Positions 8,762 to 12,918 of a stretch of DNA of 12,918 bases are shown here, piece after piece. Made by a program: the position numbers and the translations under genes. Numbering within the stretch: the stretch's first letter is position 1; each line of letters starts with the position of its first letter. The notes under the pieces were generated by a model. The model saw only the letters and a list, made by a program, of their open reading frames with translations, was not told the origin of the DNA and searched no databases. Origin of the DNA: Spongospora subterranea (lineage: Eukaryota > Endomyxa > Phytomyxea > Plasmodiophorida > Plasmodiophoridae); NCBI GenBank assembly GCA_900404475.1, contig OUQQ01000579.1:1-12918 (forward strand), written 5' to 3'.

Positions 8762-10244
8762 GTAAGGATTTGTAAAAAGTCAGGGCATTGAGAAGCGCAG
8801 GCCGAAAATGCGGCAGGGCAATTTTATGATATCGCTATCAACACGATATCAGTATTTCAACGATCGTTCACATTCCGAACATCGTGCCACTGCTGCATTG
8901 ATGCCCCGATTCAGAGCTGAGACATTATCCGCTTTTTTCGGCCAAACCAAAATCAGAAATATCAGAGTCTGATTCATCGACATCCTCTACTGAACTGACT
9001 CGGATGCTTGCCAGCGGAACAGTAAAAGTTTCGAGTTGGGAACTGCTCGCAAATGTCAAGAGTCGTGGTCGTCCCTTGACAGAATCAGAAAACGTACTGT
9101 AGTCAGAAAAGTTCCTCAGAAACAGGAATGTTCTGAGACCACAGACTGTTGGCCGATACGTATTTGAACAGGAATGACGAGCCATTATGGTCATTCCGAT
9201 ATACAGTTTTGTTCAGGGCTTGTCACGGAACCTGCCCACCGTTCCTTCTCCTCCTTCCTTCTCTTCTGCCTCGCCTTCGTCTCGGCTTCGTCTCCAACAG
9301 GAAATATCACGTGTCTGTTGTTCAACGTCTTTACCTAGGCACAATATTCATGAACGTCCAAGTAGAATGTGGGGCATCTCTAGATCAATAAACGAGGTGA
9401 CGACCGGGCCCGACAACGGTTACTGAAATATGCAGATCGATCAGAGTAGAAAAGTGATCGCTGTGAAGCTTGCTGCTAGCGTGAGGAAACCTCTTCGGGG
9501 TGAGTATCAAGAGAAGCGGGCGCCAACTGGCTCCTTATGTTAGAACAGATGATCTTGAAGTCGGCACCGTCATCGACGGCTGTTGGAAAACTCATGCATC
9601 AGCTCGTGTATTAGACCAGAGAGCCAAATACTGAATGGCAAATGCTCGATGAGGAAGACCGAATTGCTGAAGGGAGTTTAATGATAGATAAAGAACAGAA
9701 GATGAGGAGCCACCGAATAACAGAATGTTTGATGGAGATCTAAATGTCGCAGCCCAGAGGTTCAAACGAGCACGAGAATTGCCAAGGTTGTTAATCAAGA
9801 GTTAGAAGTAGAGTAATGGCAACCAGAACGACTTTGCGTCCCCGATTGCAGTTTAATGCAAACTGCTTCAAATGGTTATTAGCTGTTCTGTTAAGTTCAA
9901 GGCGTTGATGGACGGTAAGCGACGTTTGCCTGATGAACAAAAAACCGGTTTTAGGGTCTCCACGCGCAGCACCGGTGAAGTGTGGCAAATCTCAGTCGAC
10001 GTGAATGATTCGTTTGCCAATGAGCAGAATAGCACAAACAAATAAATCTGGGGACGGTTGGACGACTGGCGCCCCAGGAAGTTTTACCTGACATGGAATA
10101 ACACTCTTTGTTGGATTTGGATTTAGTCCTGAAACAGATGAAGGGTTGGGAAAAGGCACACGAGTTCTACCAGATATCATCCGGTCTCCACGTTCGTGGG
10201 CGCAGGGGTTTTGGGCCTCGGTGGTTCAACTTTCCTTCAGTTTT
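8762..10244. other. Unassigned stretch
   Basis: Only short frames are present: 8925-9194 minus (89 codons), 9149-9391 plus (80) and 9992-10180 minus (62). I recognise no domain in them. Around 10040-10240 one plus frame reads QEVLPDME and then LDLDLVLKQMKGWEKAHEF, with a protein-like feel but upstream stops. A small perfect inverted repeat, TGATATCG/CGATATCA, sits at 8827-8851. Confidence 0.35.
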
Positions 10245-10407
10245 GGCAGATTCTAAAAACCGATGAGTTCTAATTCGGGTGGCGATGCTTCACGAGCTCT
10301 TACAGGATTACGGCAAGATCTTGTGGTGCCGATACTACTGTAGGTAGATGAGGGAATGACGTCAATCACCAGCCGAACTAGAAACTCATCGGTTGTTCCA
10401 ATCTGCC
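10245..10407. mobile_element. MITE-like element with about 42-base inverted repeats
   Basis: GGCAGATT at 10245-10252 pairs with AATCTGCC at 10400-10407. Five unpaired bases follow, then a 29/30-base arm: AACCGATGAGTTCTAATTCG (10258-10277) and its continuation to 10286, against 10365-10394, with one gap and a few mismatches. Inside is the perfect palindrome CAAGATCTTG (10314-10323). The size (163 bases) and lack of coding suggest a miniature non-autonomous element, but I find no clear target-site duplication. Confidence 0.6.
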
Positions 10408-10699
10408 TGATTTGTCGACGCTAGTTTCAGTTCTTCGCCATCACATCACAAAACCGATTTGAAACCTGTTCAGGAGCGAAAATCGAAAAAAAAAAATAAA
10501 GGGTTCCAGTCCATTGTTGCGATTCCTTCATTGACTGCCGGAATCAAGCATGTCAGACCCAATGGCGTTGGCACTTCCGGTTGCTTCACACTCTTCTAAA
10601 CCTGATTGCGGGTTACGACGAACTTTTCTGGCTGTCAAGGTCGACTCCATGTTGGCTGTGATTCCAAAGGTGCTCGAGCTCCGTCATCAGGAGGCGCTG
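10408..10699. other. Short unassigned stretch
   Basis: No recognised feature. An A-rich run with one T (AAAAAAAAAAATAAA, about 10487-10501) lies just upstream of the reverse-transcriptase fragment. It cannot be that element's 3' tail, because the fragment is on the plus strand and its 3' end is near 11500. Confidence 0.35.
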
Positions 10700-11330
10700 C
10701 TCACGTCCCGAGGACTTTGACCCATCTTACACGCTCCCTCTGTCGGTCGAATGGCGCCGCGCAGCCGATGGACTTCTGGAAGGACTTCGTGCGATGTGTG
10801 GCGTCCCCGACCTGAACCTCATCTCCAAGACCGTCGCGACTCTTCCTGTCCGGCTGGGCGGCATCGGCATCACCGACTAGGACCTGATCCTGGACGAGAG
10901 TCGAAGGCCCTATCCTCAGCTTGGCTCACGAAGATGCGAACCAATCATCACCAACTTCCCCGGTGTGAACTTCCTGACATGCCGCCCCGACGCCTCCCCG
11001 AGATCCAGCGCGACACTTCCGAAGCCCTCCACGCCTCTCACTCGCCACGACTTCGAGCCGCCCCATGTTCGAACAGATGAATGTCCCCGGTGTCGCAAGC
11101 ATGATAATAAATCGTCCCGTACCTTGCCCACGTTTTGAGCTATCAAACCCTCAGGCAAAGATCGGCGTTGACCATCCGCCTTCTGATCAATGCAGAAACG
11201 GCGACGATTTGCCCGAGCTGCGCCAAGCCCGCCACGCTTCTTCATGCTGACCGTTGTGAAATCCGACGCAACCAACCCGCCAAGACAAGGCACGACACCA
11301 AGGCCACAATCCGCCGTATGTTTAACGCCA
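10700..11330 (+). pseudogene. C-terminal fragment of a non-LTR retrotransposon polyprotein
   Basis: In one frame, 10752-10877 reads WRRAADGLLEGLRAMCGVPD, then LPVRLGGIGITD and a TAG at 10878. The L.VRLGG.GI segment is the conserved stretch just after the thumb of many LINE-type reverse transcriptases. The same frame later gives CPRC (11082-11093). A shifted frame (11135-11437) gives CPSC.......LLHADRC (Cys codons 11210 and 11255), then TRHD at about 11285-11296. Cys/His clusters followed by RHD/RHN are typical of the C-terminal knuckle and restriction-like endonuclease region of R2/CRE-type elements. Stops and at least two frame changes show it is dead. Third codon positions are strongly C/G, unlike the surroundings. 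The reverse-transcriptase catalytic core is absent. The assignment to a precise clade is inference. Confidence 0.5.
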
Positions 11331-11648
11331 GGGAGCAGGAGAAGAATCGCAAAGACGAGAGTGCGTTCCTTGCCCCGTTCACGCCCATCGTCTCTACAAC
11401 TGGAGGATTCCCTCCCTCATGTCGGAGCGGTGGCTGAAGCGCCGGGGCGTGGTAGGCGCTCTATCGAAGCAATTTCTGCAAGATATGTGCGCCCTACTCG
11501 TCCAAATGCGAAGCCCCACGTAGACACCGTAAACTCTTGAATAAACAACTGAAAAACCCTAAACAACCTTTGAACATCGACATCCCCCCTTTCGGCAGAA
11601 TACTAGAACCTATAATACGGATAATCTGTACACATCATCAACGAAATG

Positions 11649-11720
11649 TCCGAAATAGTATAGTGGCCAGTATTCGCCCCTGTCACGGGTGAGACCGGGG
11701 TTCAATTCCCCGTTTCGGAG
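11649..11720 (+). tRNA. tRNA-Asp (GUC)
   Basis: Full cloverleaf. The seven-pair acceptor stem is TCCGAAA (11649-11655) with TTTCGGA (11713-11719), with discriminator G at 11720. The D stem is GTAT/GTAT with G-U pairs, the anticodon stem CGCCC/GGGTG, and the anticodon GTC at 11682-11684. The T stem is CGGGG/CCCCG around TTCAATT. It has no intron and no encoded CCA, as in eukaryotic nuclear genes. The RNA polymerase III internal promoter is present: A box TAGTATAGTGG (11656-11666) fits TRGYNNARNGG, and B box GGTTCAATTCC (11699-11709). All pairs are intact, so it is probably functional. Confidence 0.96.
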
Positions 11721-11723
11721 TAC

Positions 11724-11728
11724 TTTTT
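11724..11728 (+). terminator. Pol III terminator (T5)
   Basis: A run of five T four bases after the discriminator base, the expected stop for RNA polymerase III. It supports a real tRNA gene over a SINE head. Confidence 0.8.
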
Positions 11729-11737
11729 GAACGACAC

Positions 11738-11765
11738 GAACAATACACTATGTCGTGTATTGTTC
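11738..11765. repeat. Perfect 11-base inverted repeat beside the tRNA gene
   Basis: GAACAATACAC (11738-11748) and GTGTATTGTTC (11755-11765) pair perfectly around TATGTC. A CGACAC string just before it is echoed by GTCGTG inside. Similar GAACGACAC/GTCGTGTTC strings occur at 12449-12457 and 12522-12530. Confidence 0.6.
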
Positions 11766-11906
11766 ATTGCCCGATCATCGGGAAGAATGCGCGCGCGCCC
11801 GGCATGCAATCCACAGACGCACACAGATCACTTTTTGATCACTTTGCACTTTTTGAACAGTGGTGGAGGCCGCAACCTGGAGCAGGGCATATTCGTTTTG
11901 CCTGCG

Positions 11907-12041
11907 AATGCGTTTCAGGAGATACATAAGACAGTGTCTGCATCTCGTGGCAACCAACGTTCCAAGTCTCGACAAAGCATCAAAGCTAAGTTCCCTAATT
12001 TCATCGCCGGTGATTTTGCTCTCTGGGCTCGTCGTGAAGTG
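11907..12041 (+). pseudogene. Ty3/gypsy-like polyprotein fragment, after the integrase core
   Basis: Frame 11727-12104 contains AFQEIHKTVSASRGNQRSKS (from codon 11910), then KAKFPNFIAGDFALWARREV, ending about 12041. The pattern A(F/L).E(I/M)HK.V...R..(R/N)..R......K.PNF..GDFVL.A is what I know from oomycete Ty3/gypsy elements: the linker and GDFVL motif between the integrase core and the chromodomain. Integrase, reverse transcriptase and LTRs are not here. It is cut at its 3' side by an inverted partial copy. Upstream codons in the frame do not look like integrase. The fragment starts 187 bases after the tRNA gene. Confidence 0.5.
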
Positions 12042-12216
12042 CCGACACTGTCTGATGAAACTCCTGAAACGCGTCGCAGTCCCAGCTCTTTTCTTTTGGC
12101 GTGATTTGAAGACCGATGTCACCCGCTTCATTGCCTTTCGTGTAAAGGACCCGTTCGCACCCGGGAGCCCTCTGAGCTCTGCTATTCGTGCAGACGCTCC
12201 TCATCAACTGCTTCAT
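12000..12216 (-). pseudogene. Inverted copy of the same Ty3/gypsy-like motif
   Basis: Reading leftward, frame 12216-12001 contains AFQEFHQTVSALHDEPREQN starting at codon 12072-12070, the counterpart of AFQEIHKTVSA on the plus strand. DNA identity is limited to about 29 bases (11910-11938 against 12072-12044, four mismatches) and fades inward. It is a diverged or very short inverted copy, only about 70 bases of which I can align. Confidence 0.42.
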
Positions 12217-12545
12217 TTTGATTTTCTTTTTTATCCGGCAACCCGGCGTGAACTCAAATCACCAATTTCGTTGCATCCTGATTCTCACCTTCGGTTCAAA
12301 CGACCACTGATACGGTCGTTTCTGCACTTTTACAATGGGGTTGTTTGTTTCAACTTCCTTGCATGCATTTGGGTCTCCGACTCTGGTACGCAACTCAAAA
12401 CGGCTTGTGGTGATGTTTAGGGACTTAGACGTTCAAAACATACGAACACGAACGACACGCTGCCCGGTCATGAGAGGCGCATGATGGTCTATCAGGGGGG
12501 ACACCAATCATGATTTACGAGTCGTGTTCACAAGAAGACAACGAC
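12217..12545. other. Unassigned stretch
   Basis: The plus frame here (11860-12420, 186 codons) runs through both inverted motif copies out of their frames, so I take it as chance. No domain is seen. An imperfect direct repeat, TTTACGAGTCGTGTTCACAA (12516-12535) and ATACGAGTCGGGTTAAACAA (12576-12595), crosses into the region before the tandem array. Confidence 0.4.
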
Positions 12546-12560
12546 AAACTCCATCTTTCC

Positions 12561-12588
12561 AACCCGACTATGGAATACGAGTCGGGTT
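12561..12588. repeat. Perfect 9-base inverted repeat before the tandem array
   Basis: AACCCGACT (12561-12569) and AGTCGGGTT (12580-12588) flank a ten-base loop. An ACTCCATCTTT string just upstream (12548) is the core motif of the tandem array that begins 20 bases later. Confidence 0.65.
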
Positions 12589-12608
12589 AAACAACTGGTG
12601 CCGGTCGA

Positions 12609-12918
12609 ATTCCATCTTGTGATAACGGGCCCACTCCATCTTATGGCCGACTCCATCTTGTGATAACGGGCCCACTCCATCTTATGGCCGACTCCATCTT
12701 GTGATAACGGGCCCACTCCATCTTATGGCCGACTCCATCTTGTGATAACGGGCCCACTCCATCTTATGGCCGACTCCATCTTGTGATAACGGGCCGACTC
12801 CATCTTATGGCCGACTCCATCTTGTGATAATGGCCGACTCCATCTTGTGATAACGGGCCGACTCCATCTTGTGATAATGGCCGACTCCATCTTGTAATAA
12901 TGGCCGACTCCATCTTGT
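12609..12918. repeat. Tandem array with a 41-base dimeric unit, running off the edge
   Basis: The unit has two halves sharing the core ACTCCATCTT: a 17-base half (ACTCCATCTTATGGCCG) and a 24-base half (the core plus GTGATAACGGGCCC). Core starts at 12633, 12650, 12674, 12691, 12715, 12732, 12756 and 12773 alternate by 17 and 24, giving a regular 41-base period. From 12797 the steps become 17, 23, 24, 23, 23, so the short half is lost and the array turns into 23/24-base monomers ending in TAATGGCCG. The first unit (12609) is degenerate. 41 is not a multiple of three, so this is not a protein repeat. It continues past 12918. Confidence 0.95.

Noticed and set aside
8645..8775. Possible Ulp1-type protease fragment (CFYSVNRPDRWQFLTMNIG)
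   Set aside because: Only a loose resemblance around one Asn/Trp segment; the His-Asp-Cys arrangement cannot be seen.
10487..10501. A-rich run as a retroposon tail
   Set aside because: It sits upstream of a plus-strand element fragment and has no adjacent element 3' end or target duplication.
11554..11562. Telomere-like CCCTAAA
   Set aside because: Only one copy, not a tandem array.
11860..12420. 186-codon plus-strand open frame, second longest in the window
   Set aside because: It passes through the Ty3-like motif in the wrong frame and continues through the inverted copy on the antisense strand; no motif of its own.
12609..12918. CRISPR-like array
   Set aside because: Repeats are directly abutting with no variable spacers; halves share a common core, which is satellite structure. 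The context is eukaryotic.

Overview
The window looks like a eukaryotic nuclear, repeat-rich region in which almost every recognisable coding trace is a decayed mobile element. The eukaryotic signs are a tRNA-Asp gene with internal A and B boxes and a T5 terminator, a probable 59-base GT-AG intron inside a transposase relic, and fragments of DDE, non-LTR and Ty3/gypsy-like elements. The mix of families resembles oomycete genomes, but that taxonomic guess is inference and a fungus or another protist is not excluded. I see no intact protein-coding gene longer than about 220 codons. Base composition is mosaic, with GC-rich patches near 5800-6350 and 10620-11520.

Layout. 1-759 holds nothing I recognise. 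760-1970 (+) is a broken DDE-type transposase relic that keeps its three catalytic-type motifs (THDE, FDNSQNH, ECNWI) across several frames. 1969-2285 (-) and 2596-2800 (-) are inverted fragments of the same family, so this part is a nest of head-on duplications. 2801-4369 is unassigned. 4370-5600 holds three degenerate ankyrin-type fragments on the minus strand, set in direct repeats about 510 and 607 bases apart. 5756-6832 (-) is a chain of overlapping frames from one unidentified, apparently decaying gene. 7000-7339 is a long, young palindrome (157-base arms, about 96 percent identical, 26-base spacer). 7345-7860 (-) is a relic with a segment resembling the Gcr1_C DNA-binding domain.

7860-10244 is mostly unassigned, apart from a nested hairpin at 8687-8761 and a direct repeat near 8168/8297. 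10245-10407 is a MITE-like inverted repeat. 10700-11330 (+) is the C-terminal end of a non-LTR reverse transcriptase with Cys/His clusters. 11649-11720 is tRNA-Asp, the only feature I would call an intact, probably working gene. It is followed within 190 bases by a Ty3/gypsy-like fragment at 11907-12041 and an inverted partial copy of it. The right edge, from 12609, is a tandem array with a 41-base dimeric unit that decays into 23/24-base monomers and runs off the window.

There is no sign that these parts form one functional pathway. The unifying theme is structural: at least four independent loci carry inverted duplications, which could fold as RNA hairpins or record foldback rearrangements. 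I did not find a convincing new biological system. The best leads are the long palindrome, the unidentified 222-codon frame and its neighbours, the dimeric satellite, and the retroelement fragments on both sides of the tRNA gene.
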